Positions 19,420 through 29,414 are shown, numbered from the stretch's first letter. The stretch is 64,000 nucleotides of DNA from Photobacterium aphoticum (GCF_001029435.1 NZ_LDOV01000017.1:154163-218162), one strand, 5' to 3'. The notes: a model not told the origin generated them from the letters alone. Made by a program: numbers and translations.

Positions 19420-19556
19420 ATCGCCTCTCCCCTATCGCAATCACACAGTTATCTCTGGCTATAAGCTTAGGGCAAAGCGACTGATTCGCCGCACAAACTG
19501 TTACGTCAAACGCGTCATTGCATTCAGCACATCATCAACCGACAAAAAACAGGCAT

Positions 19557-19582
19557 AAAAAAACCCGCCATCAGGCGGGTTT
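19557..19582 (-). terminator. intrinsic terminator of satP
   Basis: AAACCCGCC (19561-19569) and GGCGGGTTT (19574-19582) form a 9-bp stem with a 4-nt loop; on minus it is followed by TTTTTTT. Confidence 0.92.
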
Positions 19583-19603
19583 CTTCAATCAGGACAGAAA
19601 AAC

Positions 19604-20191
19604 TTATGCAGCTGCTTTAAGCGCTTTGTCTTTCTTTAGCTCGCCAACTGGCAGGATAGTACGACCGTATTCGTTGTTCAGTACTTGTGCCATTGCGAAG
19701 TAGATTGCGCTTGCACCACAGATGATGCCTTCGAAACCTGCGATAGTGCCGATTAGCGTGCTACCTGTGAAATCACGTGCTGCCAATAGGAAGAACAGTA
19801 CAGTCAGAGAACCAAACACGAACTGCTTAGCACGTGGGTAGCACAGTGAACCGATGAACATGAAGCCAGTGAAGATACCCCATAGTAGTAGGTACCAGCC
19901 CATGAAGCCCGCTGGGCTTGCAGGTAGACCCATGTAAGGCATAACAAGGATACCCACTAGTGACAACCAGAATAGACCGTAAGAGGTAAATGCGGTTGTA
20001 CCGAATGTGTCACCACGCTTGAAACACATCATGCCAACGATTACTTGGCTAAGACCACCGTAGAAGATACCCATCGCTAGGATCATTGAGTCAATTGGGA
20101 AAAAGCCCGCATTGTGGATATTTAGAAGGATGGTAGTCATACCAAAACCCATTAGACCTAGTGGTGCTGGGTTCGCTAGTTTCGTCGACAT
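19604..20191 (-). CDS. satP: acetate/succinate uptake transporter, SatP (YaaH) family
   Basis: 195 aa inner-membrane protein with six hydrophobic segments. The family signature [14 protein letters not shown] lies at the N-terminus. SatP takes up acetate and succinate with protons. Biased codon use suggests high expression. It is monocistronic, with a terminator immediately downstream and a 370-nt upstream gap. Confidence 0.93.
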   Translation of the reverse strand: MSTKLANPAPLGLMGFGMTTILLNIHNAGFFPIDSMILAMGIFYGGLSQVIVGMMCFKRGDTFGTTAFTSYGLFWLSLVGILVMPYMGLPASPAGFMGWYLLLWGIFTGFMFIGSLCYPRAKQFVFGSLTVLFFLLAARDFTGSTLIGTIAGFEGIICGASAIYFAMAQVLNNEYGRTILPVGELKKDKALKAAA

Positions 20192-20563
20192 TGAGTTCCC
20201 CTACAGGAGTCTTTCAAAAAAAGTGATAAAAAATAAAATTTGGTGGCACTCCATTGGAATGCGCGGCGAATTCTAATGGACGTCGTGGGCCAAATCAAGC
20301 CACAAACCGTGTAAAACTTAATCAAACTCAAAAAAATGTTGTTTTTTCTTCATTCCTGTAAAGTTCTTTTTCTCTCAAATGCACCAGTAAGTGTTACCAA
20401 GTGTTTTACAGCAGCAAAGTATTGCCACTAATACATCCCAACTATTTCATTTTAAATCAGCATCTTACCAAAATTCACCGCTGATTACATTTCGCACAAG
20501 CTGTCACATTCATCACAAATTTCACATAATTTTCCTTAATTAGTCATAAGCCAATCTATAGGC
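20192..20563 (-). other. AT-rich upstream region of satP
   Basis: About 370 nt without a gene, rich in A and T. I see short repeats (AAGTGTTACC, AAGTGTTTTAC near 20388-20410) and CTGTAAA/TTTACAG arms about 47 nt apart, but no consensus operator that I can name. Confidence 0.35.
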
Positions 20564-20597
20564 ATAAAAAAAGCAGCATTTCTGCTGCTTTTTTTGA
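20564..20597 (-). terminator. terminator of the coiled-coil lipoprotein gene
   Basis: AAGCAGC (20571-20577) pairs with GCTGCTT (20584-20590), flanked by A-run and T-run on both sides. Confidence 0.88.
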
Positions 20598-20615
20598 ATA
20601 TCGAGAGTTATTCCG

Positions 20616-21923
20616 CTAATTTGTTGCCGCTTGTACCGCCTGACTGTCTGATTCAACCACCTCATCCGCAGCGTTAACCTCGGTACTGTCCGTAGACACT
20701 GCAGCCGTTGATGTATTCGGACTGGCGACATTGTGGCTAACCGCAGCAGGGATTACCGATGGCAACACTTCGGCTGGCACGATGTCCGTCGGCGTTACAG
20801 CAGGCGCGGCATCCACCACAACGGCAGACAATTGAGACTGCAAGTCCGCAATTTTTTCATTTTGCTGGCGAATCAATGCCTGCAACGTGGCTAACTGATC
20901 TTCTGTATTGGCTTTCTTACTTCCCAGCTTTTCCGTCAGATCTGACACTTGGCGGGCCAAGGCCACTTCCTGACGAATGGTTTCAGCTTGCACACTCAAA
21001 GGGCGATCACGCAAATCAGTGTCATTCAACGCCTGAGAAATCGCCAGCATCTGCGCTTCAACGTCTAACAGATAAGCTTCGTACTCATCACGGCTGCGAT
21101 CGCGTAACGCTTTCACTTCCGCCGCCATATGCTCAGCATGGGCCAGTTCAAATTTGATCCGCTTAACAACCTCACCAATGGCATCAAACTCACGCGGCGA
21201 TTTATCAATTAACGCTTTACCGACATTGATTTCTGATTCTACCTTGGCATAACTGATCGGCGCAAGGTAACGCACATCCTGACGACGCAATTCACGCAAG
21301 GTTTGCTCTTGCGGCGCAATATAGATGCGTTTGATCACACGCACTTCCAAACTGCGGGCGCGAGACAGAAACTCTTTCTGCTCATCTTTGGCTTTACTGA
21401 TGTCCCCTTTCGCCACTTCACTAAATAACGCCGCATAGAAGCGATCTAAGCGTGCAAATTCACTGTGGTAATGCTCACCCGCATCAATCGACATCAGATA
21501 ATCCATCTGCGTCATTGCTGGGGCTAACACATCATTTGCCACACGTTGCAGGTATTCCAATTCCTGGTAGTTGTGATCAACCACAGAGATCTCTGCATTG
21601 AAGCGATCGAGATAGGTCTCCGATGAAAACAAGGAGTAACTTTGTTTAGCTAACTCTGGCGACATTTCAATATCACGGTACAAGCTATCCGCACGCAGCC
21701 AGCTTTCCATCATGGTGATGTACTTATCCGGGGCATACAGGCGCAATGTCTCCGCATTGATTAACTTTTCTCGCCAGTAATGATGGGTATGCTCTGCAGC
21801 TTGCAGCACATTCTCTGCGGTAAAGGTGCCATCCTCGCGGGGTTCTCCTTCCGGGGTTGAGCTACATCCCCCGAGCAAAGCCGCCAGCACAAGAAGACCA
21901 GCCGCTTGCTTGCCATAATTCAT
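20616..21923 (-). CDS. uncharacterised coiled-coil lipoprotein
   Basis: 435 aa; I do not recognise the family. The signal peptide ends in lipobox LGGC (C20) followed by serines, which favours outer-membrane sorting. The body is almost entirely helical and charged, with long coiled-coil character from about residue 230 to 365. The last 70 residues are a low-complexity tail of alanine, valine, threonine, serine and proline that looks unstructured. The architecture suggests an envelope scaffold or anchoring protein. It is a single-gene unit. Confidence 0.7.
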   Translation of the reverse strand: MNYGKQAAGLLVLAALLGGCSSTPEGEPREDGTFTAENVLQAAEHTHHYWREKLINAETLRLYAPDKYITMMESWLRADSLYRDIEMSPELAKQSYSLFSSETYLDRFNAEISVVDHNYQELEYLQRVANDVLAPAMTQMDYLMSIDAGEHYHSEFARLDRFYAALFSEVAKGDISKAKDEQKEFLSRARSLEVRVIKRIYIAPQEQTLRELRRQDVRYLAPISYAKVESEINVGKALIDKSPREFDAIGEVVKRIKFELAHAEHMAAEVKALRDRSRDEYEAYLLDVEAQMLAISQALNDTDLRDRPLSVQAETIRQEVALARQVSDLTEKLGSKKANTEDQLATLQALIRQQNEKIADLQSQLSAVVVDAAPAVTPTDIVPAEVLPSVIPAAVSHNVASPNTSTAAVSTDSTEVNAADEVVESDSQAVQAATN

Positions 21924-22130
21924 ATCCGTGTTCCGCTTTTACTACCCCGCCAAAACAACCAGCAGGATATTATTTTATAAATATAATGTATTTAATTATT
22001 GTATATGACTGACACGATCATAAAAAGTTCATCCTCATATTTTACTCACACCATGAAGATACTTAACGGTTCTCTGACATTTCCCCACACATTCATGACT
22101 TTTAGCGACAAGCTATCGCTTTTTACGCAT
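21924..22130 (-). other. intergenic region upstream of the coiled-coil lipoprotein
   Basis: AT-rich spacer expected to carry the promoter of the lipoprotein gene. No recognisable operator or RNA gene. Confidence 0.3.
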
Positions 22131-22162
22131 AAAAAAACGAGCCACACCAAGGTGTGACCCGT
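22131..22162 (-). terminator. terminator of the iron alcohol dehydrogenase gene
   Basis: CACACC/GGTGTG with imperfect outer pairs forms a hairpin; TTTTTTT follows on the minus strand (22137-22131). Confidence 0.75.
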
Positions 22163-22250
22163 TATATCCGCTTATTTTTTCTGTCATTTTCTTGTGATGC
22201 GAGAACATCACGGTGTATTCAGCCAAATATCTGCGCTCAAAAAATGACAG

Positions 22251-23447
22251 TTACCCTTCAATATCATCCAGTGTCGATGCGGGCGTGTCATTCAATCGAC
22301 AGGTACAGATCTGATTCAAAATACTCAACAGACGATCTTTATTCAGCGGCAATGGGTTGCCTTTAATGGAATTTGACAGCAACGCATCTTCTGCCACTTC
22401 CTCAAACATCATGTCACACAAACCGTAGTCGGATACACGCGGCAAGGCTAAACGTTCTAACGTGCGTTTTGTCCAGGCAATACCATCGGCAATTTCCGCA
22501 TCTGTTCGCCCGGTTAAGATACACGCCAATTGACGATAACGGTTCAACACATCAGCACGCCCCGCTTCACGGGCAGCCAACACGTTTTCTTGCATCACAT
22601 ACGGTGCCAACTGTGCGGTGATCAAGCCGTGCGGCGCATCCAACCGCCCGCCTAACGAAGACGCCAGGCCATGTGCCGCCCCTAACTTGGCGTTGGCTGA
22701 AGCCATGCCACCTAACATGGCGGCAAACGACATATCCGCACGCGCTCGCGGATCATCTTCTTCACAGGCCGCAATAATCGCCCCCGACAAGCGACGTAAC
22801 CCTTCTTCACACACCATGTCGGTTAACGGGTTCGGATCACCACACACATACGCTTCCATCAAATGCGCAAAGGCATCCATCCCACAATAGCCGGACATCA
22901 CCGGATCCATGCCGTAAGTTAACGTCGGATCGACAATGGCCAAATCGGCCAGCATATCAGGGCAGCGCAGACTGACTTTGACATTCTCTTGCGCCGAACG
23001 CAGCACCGCATTTTTGGTCACTTCCGACCCCGTACCCGCCGTTGTCGGCACGACAATAAAAGGCAGCGGTTTTGCTTGCAATGGCACATTACGCCCCACC
23101 ACTTCCACATAGTCGTACACGCTGCCTTGGTTAGGGATCAAGCCGGCAAGCGCTTTCCCCGCATCCATCACACTGCCCCCACCAATGGCCAGTACCATGT
23201 CAGGACGGAATTTTCGTCCCATCGCAGCCATTTCTTCCACCATGGCAATCAAAGGTTCCCCATGAACCGCAACCTGCTGGTAACGCATGCCTTGCTGCTT
23301 TAAATAGCTGATCACCGGCTCTGCCCGTGTACCGTCTTTCCCTGTCACCAACAAAACGCTATAGCCAAACTGATTGAGCGATGACAACGAGTTGACCAAC
23401 GCCCCTTCACCAAAAATGATTCGCGATGAGGTCATGAACTGGAACAT
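22251..23447 (-). CDS. iron-containing alcohol dehydrogenase
   Basis: 398 aa, NAD(P)-dependent group III alcohol dehydrogenase. The nucleotide-binding motif GGGSVMDAGKALA is present and the metal ligands are in place: aspartate and histidine in GMDAFAHLMEAYV and two histidines in AAHGLASSLGGRLDAPHG. I start at the ATG at 23447 because GGAG lies 6 nt upstream; a 12-nt upstream ATG contains that Shine-Dalgarno within its own codons. The substrate cannot be predicted; relatives oxidise 1,2-propanediol, butanol or ethanol. Confidence 0.9.
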   Translation of the reverse strand: MFQFMTSSRIIFGEGALVNSLSSLNQFGYSVLLVTGKDGTRAEPVISYLKQQGMRYQQVAVHGEPLIAMVEEMAAMGRKFRPDMVLAIGGGSVMDAGKALAGLIPNQGSVYDYVEVVGRNVPLQAKPLPFIVVPTTAGTGSEVTKNAVLRSAQENVKVSLRCPDMLADLAIVDPTLTYGMDPVMSGYCGMDAFAHLMEAYVCGDPNPLTDMVCEEGLRRLSGAIIAACEEDDPRARADMSFAAMLGGMASANAKLGAAHGLASSLGGRLDAPHGLITAQLAPYVMQENVLAAREAGRADVLNRYRQLACILTGRTDAEIADGIAWTKRTLERLALPRVSDYGLCDMMFEEVAEDALLSNSIKGNPLPLNKDRLLSILNQICTCRLNDTPASTLDDIEG

Positions 23448-23709
23448 AAGGCACTCCATTACACAGTGAGATTGAGTTAATTATTAATGAGTGTGCCCCG
23501 TTGTGAATTCCTGTTTTTGATTCTAAGCAAGCTTTTACCAGTGAAATCCATCGCTTACCCCATAATGCATTCATTGTCACATTTTGTGGTGATTTGTTGC
23601 GTCACAAATATGAAATGCTAACGAAACGTTACTATCATTTTAGAGTTCTAGTCTTATCTACAGCAAAAAATGGCAATGAAGCCAAAAAATTACACGCAGG
23701 GGACATGAA
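23448..23709 (+). other. divergent promoter region, alcohol dehydrogenase / porin
   Basis: Spacer with several TCACA and TTGTG half-sites (around 23577-23610) but none spaced like a proper CRP site. The porin promoter must lie here. Confidence 0.3.
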
Positions 23710-24633
23710 ATGAAAAAGACAGTATTGGCATCCACTTTCACCACACTCCTTTTTGCAGGCGCCGCACAAGCCGCTACCGTTTATCAGGACGATAACAGCT
23801 CGTTGAGCATCGGTGGTCGTGCAGAACCTCGCTTTAATATCTCTGACAATAACGAAGTCGATGGTGACAGTTCGTTTGAAGATATCACGCGTGCTCGTGT
23901 CAATATCACGGGTAAAAGCCAAGTCATGGACGGTATCGGTGCATTTGGTACGTATGAGCTAGAAGTCGGCTCAGGCAGTGATGAAACCCTGGAAACCCGT
24001 TACCTGTTCGCCGGTATCGACACCCACTACGGTGCGCTCTCTTACGGTAAGCAGGATTCTGCCCAGGTCATCCTGACAGACTTCACCGATATTCTGGCCA
24101 CCTTTGGCGGTGATGCCGCAGACCTTATCAACGGCAACAAAGACAAACGTGAAAATAACTTTGTCTACTCGGGTACCTTTGAAGGGCTAACTGTTACTGC
24201 CAACTATGTCGTTAATGATGAGAAGAACACCGATAGCTACGGCATTTCCTTTGTGTACTCACTGCCAATGGGACTGGATTTAGGGGCCGGTTATGTTGAC
24301 GGTAAGGAAAGTGATGTTGATGCGGATCAGTTCAACTTAGCGGCAGCTTACACGTTCAACGATTTCTACTTCGCGGCGGTGTATACCGACGGCTCACTGG
24401 GTGATCTTGATTTGAAGGCCTATGAAATCGCAGCGGCTTACAAAATCAATCAAGTGACCCTGCAAGGCGTCTACAACTTCCAGGAAGCCGATAGCACAGA
24501 TACTGTCGACTATGTGGCTCTAGAAGGGATCTACAAATTCAACAGCAGCTTCCGCGCTTATGCCGGTTACCGCTTCGAGCAAATCGATGCATTGGATGAC
24601 CAAATCCAAGCCGGTGTGCGCTACGACTTCTAA
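23710..24633 (+). CDS. outer-membrane porin, general Gram-negative type
   Basis: 307 aa. The signal peptide ends AAQA before ATVYQDD. The mature part has alternating beta-strand pattern and a C-terminal phenylalanine (VRYDF), the recognition signal for the BAM complex. Its acidic composition and short length suggest a cation-preferring general porin related to OmpU/OmpC-type proteins. The first codons show complementarity to the seed of the sigma-E type small RNAs at 34-35.6 kb, suggesting post-transcriptional repression under envelope stress. Monocistronic with its own terminator. Confidence 0.88.
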   Translation: MKKTVLASTFTTLLFAGAAQAATVYQDDNSSLSIGGRAEPRFNISDNNEVDGDSSFEDITRARVNITGKSQVMDGIGAFGTYELEVGSGSDETLETRYLFAGIDTHYGALSYGKQDSAQVILTDFTDILATFGGDAADLINGNKDKRENNFVYSGTFEGLTVTANYVVNDEKNTDSYGISFVYSLPMGLDLGAGYVDGKESDVDADQFNLAAAYTFNDFYFAAVYTDGSLGDLDLKAYEIAAAYKINQVTLQGVYNFQEADSTDTVDYVALEGIYKFNSSFRAYAGYRFEQIDALDDQIQAGVRYDF

Positions 24634-24704
24634 TAATAAAACGCGGCTACGCGCATAGCACACGCTCGTAACACTCTCACACAATAACTGCTTTCGCAGT
24701 GACC

Positions 24705-24735
24705 AAGCACCGGGTATCCACTCGGTGCTTTTTTT
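24705..24735 (+). terminator. intrinsic terminator of the porin gene
   Basis: AAGCACCG (24705-24712) pairs with CGGTGCTT (24723-24730), followed by TTTTT. Confidence 0.9.
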
Positions 24736-24901
24736 CTTTGTGCCCACCCGCATGCCTCTTTACGTTGCACCTTCATAAAGAAACGTCGAACGGCGATATC
24801 CTCATCAATCGGTTTTATCTATCACAGCAAGAGAGAAAACCCGCTTTCTCATTGGCGACAGTCACGTTATAGTAAGTCCATCAAATTTAAGGAGAGCTAT
24901 C

Positions 24902-25165
24902 ATGTTTGTTGTTATTTTTGGTCGTCCAGGCTGCCCATTCTGTGTTCGTGCAAAAGAACTTGCTGACAAGCTAAAAGAAGAACGTGACGACTTTAACTAC
25001 CGCTACGTTGACATTCACGCGGAAGGCATCAGCAAAGCTGACCTTGAGAAGACCGTCGGTAAGCCAGTAGAAACTGTACCGCAAATCTTCATCGATCAAG
25101 AGCACATCGGTGGCTGCACAGATTTCGAAGCGTACGCAAAAGAAAACCTGGGTCTGTTCCAGTAA
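24902..25165 (+). CDS. grxA: glutaredoxin 1
   Basis: 87 aa, the length of E. coli Grx1. The dithiol active site is C11-P-F-C14, and the glutathione-binding TVPQIF and GGCTDF motifs are present. It reduces ribonucleotide reductase and other disulfides with glutathione. A GGAGAG Shine-Dalgarno precedes the ATG. It adjoins a ybjL homologue as in E. coli. Confidence 0.97.
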   Translation: MFVVIFGRPGCPFCVRAKELADKLKEERDDFNYRYVDIHAEGISKADLEKTVGKPVETVPQIFIDQEHIGGCTDFEAYAKENLGLFQ

Positions 25166-25201
25166 TCACCACGATTACCTACAGTACGGTAACAATTTTA
25201 T

Positions 25202-25227
25202 AAAAAGGCTGAGACATCAGCCTTTTT
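25202..25227 (+). terminator. intrinsic terminator of grxA
   Basis: AAAAAGGCTGA and TCAGCCTTTTT form an 11-bp stem around GACA. Confidence 0.95.
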
Positions 25228-25370
25228 TCATTTCTGCTATTAGAAAAATCCGCATGTCGAAATAGTTTTTTTCTCCCAAAAGCCGGTATTTCCGTTAGTC
25301 TCACCCAATAAAATCGGCTAAAATTTTCGCCACTTTTGTTGCTATCGTCTCTCCTTCGGAAAAAATTGTT

Positions 25371-27053
25371 GTGAATATCGATGTTGCCGCCCTTCTCCAT
25401 CAGAATGATATTCTGTTGTTATTTGTGGTCCTGGCTGTTGGTCTCTCTGCAGGTAAAATTCGCATTGCGAACATGCAGTTAGGCAATTCAATTGGTGTAT
25501 TAATCACCGCCCTGCTCTTCGGTAATGCCGGCTTTACCTTTAATGCGGAAGCCCTCAATATCGGCTTTATGCTCTTCATTTTCTGTGTCGGTATCGAAGC
25601 AGGCCCTAACTTCTTTGGCATCTTTTTCCGTGACGGTAAGCATTATTTATTGCTCGCCCTCGTGGTGGTCCTCTCTGCGGTCGCCATTACCGCCATCATG
25701 AGTAATTATTTCGACTTAGGTTTAGGCATGGCCACCGGCTTAATGGCGGGCTCTCTGACGGCAACCCCTGTGCTGGTTGGCGCCAAAGACGCCATTGTCA
25801 GCGGCCTGACCGATGTGTCTGATCCCACTGCGATCCAACAAATCGTTGACAGCTTGAGCGTGGGCTATGCCATGTCTTACTTGATCGGTCTGGTGAGTGT
25901 GATCATGCTGGCACGTTTGATGCCGATGCTGCAAAAGCAGAACCTGGCGGAATCGTCACAGCAAATCGCCCGTGAGCGCGGTATCGGGGAAAGTGCCCAA
26001 CGCAAAGTTTACCTGCCTATCATCCGTGCTTACCGTGTCGGCCCAGAGCTCATTAACTGGATTGACGGCCGTAACCTGCGTGAATTGGGTATCTACCGTC
26101 AAACCGGCTGTTACATTGAGCGTATTCGCCGTAACGGCATTCTGGCGAACCCTGATGGTGACGCGATTTTGCAAGAAGGCGACGAGATTGCCCTTGTCGG
26201 TTACCCGGACAGCCATGCCCGTCTGGATCCCAGTTTCCGTAACGGTAAAGAAGTGTTTGACCGCGACCTACTCGACTTGCGCATTGTCGAAGAAGAAATC
26301 GTGGTGAAAAACGACAATATCGCCGGTAAACGCCTGTCGGAGCTGAACCTGTCTGAATACGGCTGTTTCCTCAACCGCGTGGTACGTGCCCAGATCGAAA
26401 TGCCGATGGATCACAATATCCTGCTGAGCAAAGGGGATATCCTGCAGGTCAGCGGCGAGAAAAGCCGAGTATTGGGTTTGGCTGAGCGCATTGGTTTTAT
26501 CTCGGTACACAGTCAGATTGCTGACCTGATCGCGTTCTGCTGCTTCTTTATCATTGGCTTACTGGTCGGTTCGATCACCATGACCTTCGGTCACATCGCC
26601 TTTGGTTTGGGTAGTGCCGCAGGCCTGTTGATTGCCGGTATTACCTTGGGCTTTTTGCGTGCCAACCACCCGACCTTTGGTTACGTGCCGCAAGGGGCGC
26701 TGAACATGACCAAAGATCTTGGTTTGATGGTCTTCATGGTCGGCATTGGCTTAAGTGCAGGTTCCAACCTGTTTAACTCTCTGGCCAATGTGGGTTTGAT
26801 GGTGTTTGTGGTCAGCCTGATGGTGAGTGTGATCCCGGTGGTACTGGCGTACCTGTTCGGGGCCTATGTACTGAACATGAACCGTGCACTGCTGTTTGGT
26901 GCCATTATCGGTGCCCGTACCTGTGCGCCCGCGATGGATATGATTAACGAACACGCCCGCAGTACCATTCCGGCGCTGGGTTATGCCGGTACTTATGCCA
27001 TTGCCAACGTGCTGTTGACCATTGCCGGTACCCTGTTTGTGATACTGAGTTAA
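25371..27053 (+). CDS. ybjL: aspartate:alanine exchanger-family transporter (YbjL-like)
   Basis: 560 aa, near the 561 aa of E. coli YbjL. Two hydrophobic halves of five to six helices flank a soluble middle part (about residues 205-385) carrying two TrkA-C-type regulatory domains. Start is GTG at 25371 with GGA upstream. The substrate is not known: relatives include the AspT aspartate/alanine antiporter. Next to grxA, as in E. coli. Confidence 0.88.
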   Translation: MNIDVAALLHQNDILLLFVVLAVGLSAGKIRIANMQLGNSIGVLITALLFGNAGFTFNAEALNIGFMLFIFCVGIEAGPNFFGIFFRDGKHYLLLALVVVLSAVAITAIMSNYFDLGLGMATGLMAGSLTATPVLVGAKDAIVSGLTDVSDPTAIQQIVDSLSVGYAMSYLIGLVSVIMLARLMPMLQKQNLAESSQQIARERGIGESAQRKVYLPIIRAYRVGPELINWIDGRNLRELGIYRQTGCYIERIRRNGILANPDGDAILQEGDEIALVGYPDSHARLDPSFRNGKEVFDRDLLDLRIVEEEIVVKNDNIAGKRLSELNLSEYGCFLNRVVRAQIEMPMDHNILLSKGDILQVSGEKSRVLGLAERIGFISVHSQIADLIAFCCFFIIGLLVGSITMTFGHIAFGLGSAAGLLIAGITLGFLRANHPTFGYVPQGALNMTKDLGLMVFMVGIGLSAGSNLFNSLANVGLMVFVVSLMVSVIPVVLAYLFGAYVLNMNRALLFGAIIGARTCAPAMDMINEHARSTIPALGYAGTYAIANVLLTIAGTLFVILS

Positions 27054-27081
27054 CGCCATCGCGTCGCCTCAATCGACTCTC

Positions 27082-27116
27082 TGCCCTCTGATGGAAACAT
27101 CAGGGGGCATTTTTTT
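27082..27116 (+). terminator. intrinsic terminator of ybjL
   Basis: TGCCCTCTGATG and CATCAGGGGGCA form a 12-bp stem (one mismatch) around GAAA, followed by TTTTTTT. Confidence 0.93.
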
Positions 27117-27263
27117 GCATGTTATTCTTTTGAGTCAGCCCAGATTCAGTCCCTGTCGTCTAAGCTAGAGTGAAATAATGTCCCAAATTACAACGAATTA
27201 TTCGCCACTCCCTAGGCGATTCAGTATATTGAATCAATTCAAAACACATTGGTAATCAAAATT

Positions 27264-27938
27264 ATGCGAATCCTGATTGTTGAAGATGACCCCATTTTGA
27301 GTCACCACCTGAAGTCTCAGCTCAGTGAAATGGGTCACCAGGTACAATGTGCCGGTACCGCCGAAGAAGGCTTGTTCTTTGCGCAAGACTACCCGAACGA
27401 TGTCGCGATCGTGGATATCGGTCTGCCTGACCGCGACGGCATCAGCCTGATCAAAGACATGCGTGACAAAGGCCTGCGCTTACCCATCCTGATCCTGACC
27501 GCCCGCTCTAACTGGCAAGACAAGGTCACGGGGTTGGAAGCCGGTGCAGACGATTACCTCGTCAAACCATTCCAGAAAGAAGAAATGGTCGCCCGCCTGA
27601 GTGCGCTGGTTCGCCGCAGCGCCGGTTTTGTGAAACCCGAAATGACCGCCGGTGATATTCGTGTCGATCTGCTGGCCAAGCAAGTGTTCATTCACGATAC
27701 TCAGCTTGAACTGACGGCCTTTGAATACGATTTGCTGGAATACCTGATGCGCCACAGCCGCCAGGTGGTCTCAAAGCAGCGTTTGCTGGATGTGCTGTAT
27801 GAAGATCAGGAAGGCGATCCGAACACGATTGAAGTGATGATCAGCCGCCTGCGCAAGAAATTCACCAGCAACGGGCAGGATAACCCGATCTCGACCATCC
27901 GTGGTCAGGGCTACATTTTTGAACTGCAAGCCCAGTGA
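27264..27938 (+). CDS. phoP: PhoP-like response regulator
   Basis: 224 aa OmpR-family regulator. The receiver domain has the acidic pair in VEDD, the phospho-acceptor aspartate in VAIVDIGLPDRDG, and the lysine in LVKPF. The winged-helix output domain ends in TIRGQGYIFE. The start is taken at the ATG at 27264 (MRILIVEDD), the usual start of the family; a TTG 15 nt upstream is open but unsupported, and no strong Shine-Dalgarno exists for either. The kinase start overlaps its stop, so they form a coupled pair. Orthology to PhoP rests mainly on the kinase. Confidence 0.85.
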   Translation: MRILIVEDDPILSHHLKSQLSEMGHQVQCAGTAEEGLFFAQDYPNDVAIVDIGLPDRDGISLIKDMRDKGLRLPILILTARSNWQDKVTGLEAGADDYLVKPFQKEEMVARLSALVRRSAGFVKPEMTAGDIRVDLLAKQVFIHDTQLELTAFEYDLLEYLMRHSRQVVSKQRLLDVLYEDQEGDPNTIEVMISRLRKKFTSNGQDNPISTIRGQGYIFELQAQ

Positions 27939-29281
27939 TGAAGAACATTATCCAACCAAGACTACGCCGCCGGGTATTAGTGACCTCGGTGGCCATCATT
28001 GTGCTGATCACCTCGGCGCTGGCTGGCGTGATCAATCAGCTCTACAGCCAAAGCTACATGGCCGCCTACTCGTCCGAATTGGTGGCGCAAATGCCGATGG
28101 TGGTTGCCCAGCTTAACCGCGCGGGTCTCATCAAAGACGTCGATAAATGGATCAACTCGGTCGACCCGTCTAACACGGACTACATGTCGGTGGTCTGTGA
28201 TAAAAACGACCATACTATCTGGCTGTCTGAAGAAGCCAAAGAAGCCAGTATCGGCGACATCTGTGGCGAACTGCCCAACAACATTCCCGTCCCTACCTTA
28301 GTAGAAACCCTCTCCGGTGAAAGCTATATCGCGTACAACATGAGTCAGGAACGCGAAGGCGGTAAGGTCTACCAATTGGTGGTCCTGCGCTCCGGCGACG
28401 CCTATCAGTCATCCCTGAAACAGTTACACAAACGCACCACCTTTTATTTGGGATTGTTTGTTCTGCTTGCCATTGCCTTCTTGATTGCCGCGTTCCATTG
28501 GAGTTTCCAGCCGCTGCGTAAACTGGCGACACAATTGGATCAAATGACCGATGCCAAACGGGAAAATTTGGATGATAACTATCCGATGGAGCTGCAGGAT
28601 GTCACGCACGCCCTGAACCGCTTGATTGAGATCAGCAACACCCAGAAAGGCCGTTACCGCCAAGCGATGGATGATTTGGCCCACAGCCTGAAAACCCGTT
28701 TAGCCGCCACCAATGCCCTGCTGGATGACAACGACATTCCGCGTCACGAATTAAACCAGCGCATTATGGAGCAAATCAGCCAGATGGATGAACTGGTTCA
28801 ATACCAGCTCAAACGTGCCATGATGGGACAGCAAGGCCTGCAAAAAGACAAGACCGATCTGAAACCGCTGATCGACAGTTTCAGTCGCTTGTTAAGCAAG
28901 GTCTATATGGATAAGGACATCAGCCTGAAATGCAACTTCAACGACGCGCTGACCTTACCGGTTAACCGCAGTGACTTGATGGAGCTGCTGGGCAATCTGC
29001 TGGAAAATGCCTACCGATTTTGTATCAGTGAAGTGCATGTCAATGCCGTGGAAACCGCCGACCATTACCTGATCCGCATTGAAGATGATGGACCAGGCGT
29101 GGCAGAAGCAATGAGGGAGGCCATTTTCCAACGCGGGGTCCGAGCTGACCAACGCAATCCGGGCCAAGGCATCGGTCTGTCGGTGTGCCATGAAATCGTC
29201 ATGAGCTACCGAGGCAGCATTCATGTGGAAGAGTCCACGCTGGAAGGGGCCGCCTTTGTGATTGAGTTGCCGAAGCGCTAA
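27938..29281 (+). CDS. phoQ: PhoQ-like sensor histidine kinase
   Basis: 447 aa inner-membrane kinase: helix near the N-terminus, periplasmic sensor of about 140 residues, second helix near residue 170, HAMP, then the PhoQ-type kinase core. The phospho-acceptor is H249 in DLAHSLKT. N-box (NLLENAYRF), G1 (EDDGPG) and G2 (GQGIGLSV) are intact. In other kinases the H-box continues with proline; here it is R254. The sensor domain holds two cysteines (VVCDKND and GDICGEL) that could form a disulfide. ATG overlaps the phoP stop by 1 nt; a GTG at 27935 is an alternative start. Likely signals are low magnesium or cationic peptides, by family. Confidence 0.83.
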   Translation: MKNIIQPRLRRRVLVTSVAIIVLITSALAGVINQLYSQSYMAAYSSELVAQMPMVVAQLNRAGLIKDVDKWINSVDPSNTDYMSVVCDKNDHTIWLSEEAKEASIGDICGELPNNIPVPTLVETLSGESYIAYNMSQEREGGKVYQLVVLRSGDAYQSSLKQLHKRTTFYLGLFVLLAIAFLIAAFHWSFQPLRKLATQLDQMTDAKRENLDDNYPMELQDVTHALNRLIEISNTQKGRYRQAMDDLAHSLKTRLAATNALLDDNDIPRHELNQRIMEQISQMDELVQYQLKRAMMGQQGLQKDKTDLKPLIDSFSRLLSKVYMDKDISLKCNFNDALTLPVNRSDLMELLGNLLENAYRFCISEVHVNAVETADHYLIRIEDDGPGVAEAMREAIFQRGVRADQRNPGQGIGLSVCHEIVMSYRGSIHVEESTLEGAAFVIELPKR

Positions 29282-29311
29282 TACCCGATACTGTTTGTAC
29301 TATCCATCAAT

Positions 29312-29345
29312 GTACGCCTATAAAAAAAGTACGCCCATAAAAAAA
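29312..29345. repeat. 17-bp tandem duplication before the phoQ terminator
   Basis: GTACGCCTATAAAAAAA is followed directly by GTACGCCCATAAAAAAA, one mismatch, probably a slippage duplication. Confidence 0.75.
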
Positions 29346-29367
29346 CCGCCATTTCGGCGGTTTTTTC
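29339..29367 (+). terminator. bidirectional terminator, phoQ / fabV
   Basis: ACCGCC (29345-29350) and GGCGGT (29356-29361) with A-run before and T-run after; serves phoQ on plus and fabV on minus. Confidence 0.92.
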
Positions 29368-29414
29368 TTATTCAGCGTCACGTGCCTGGACAATAAGACA
29401 GGCACGCGCATGCT

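Noticed and set aside
23577..23610. CRP site upstream of the porin
   Set aside because: TTGTG and TCACA half-sites are present, but their spacing does not fit the 6-nt CRP centre.
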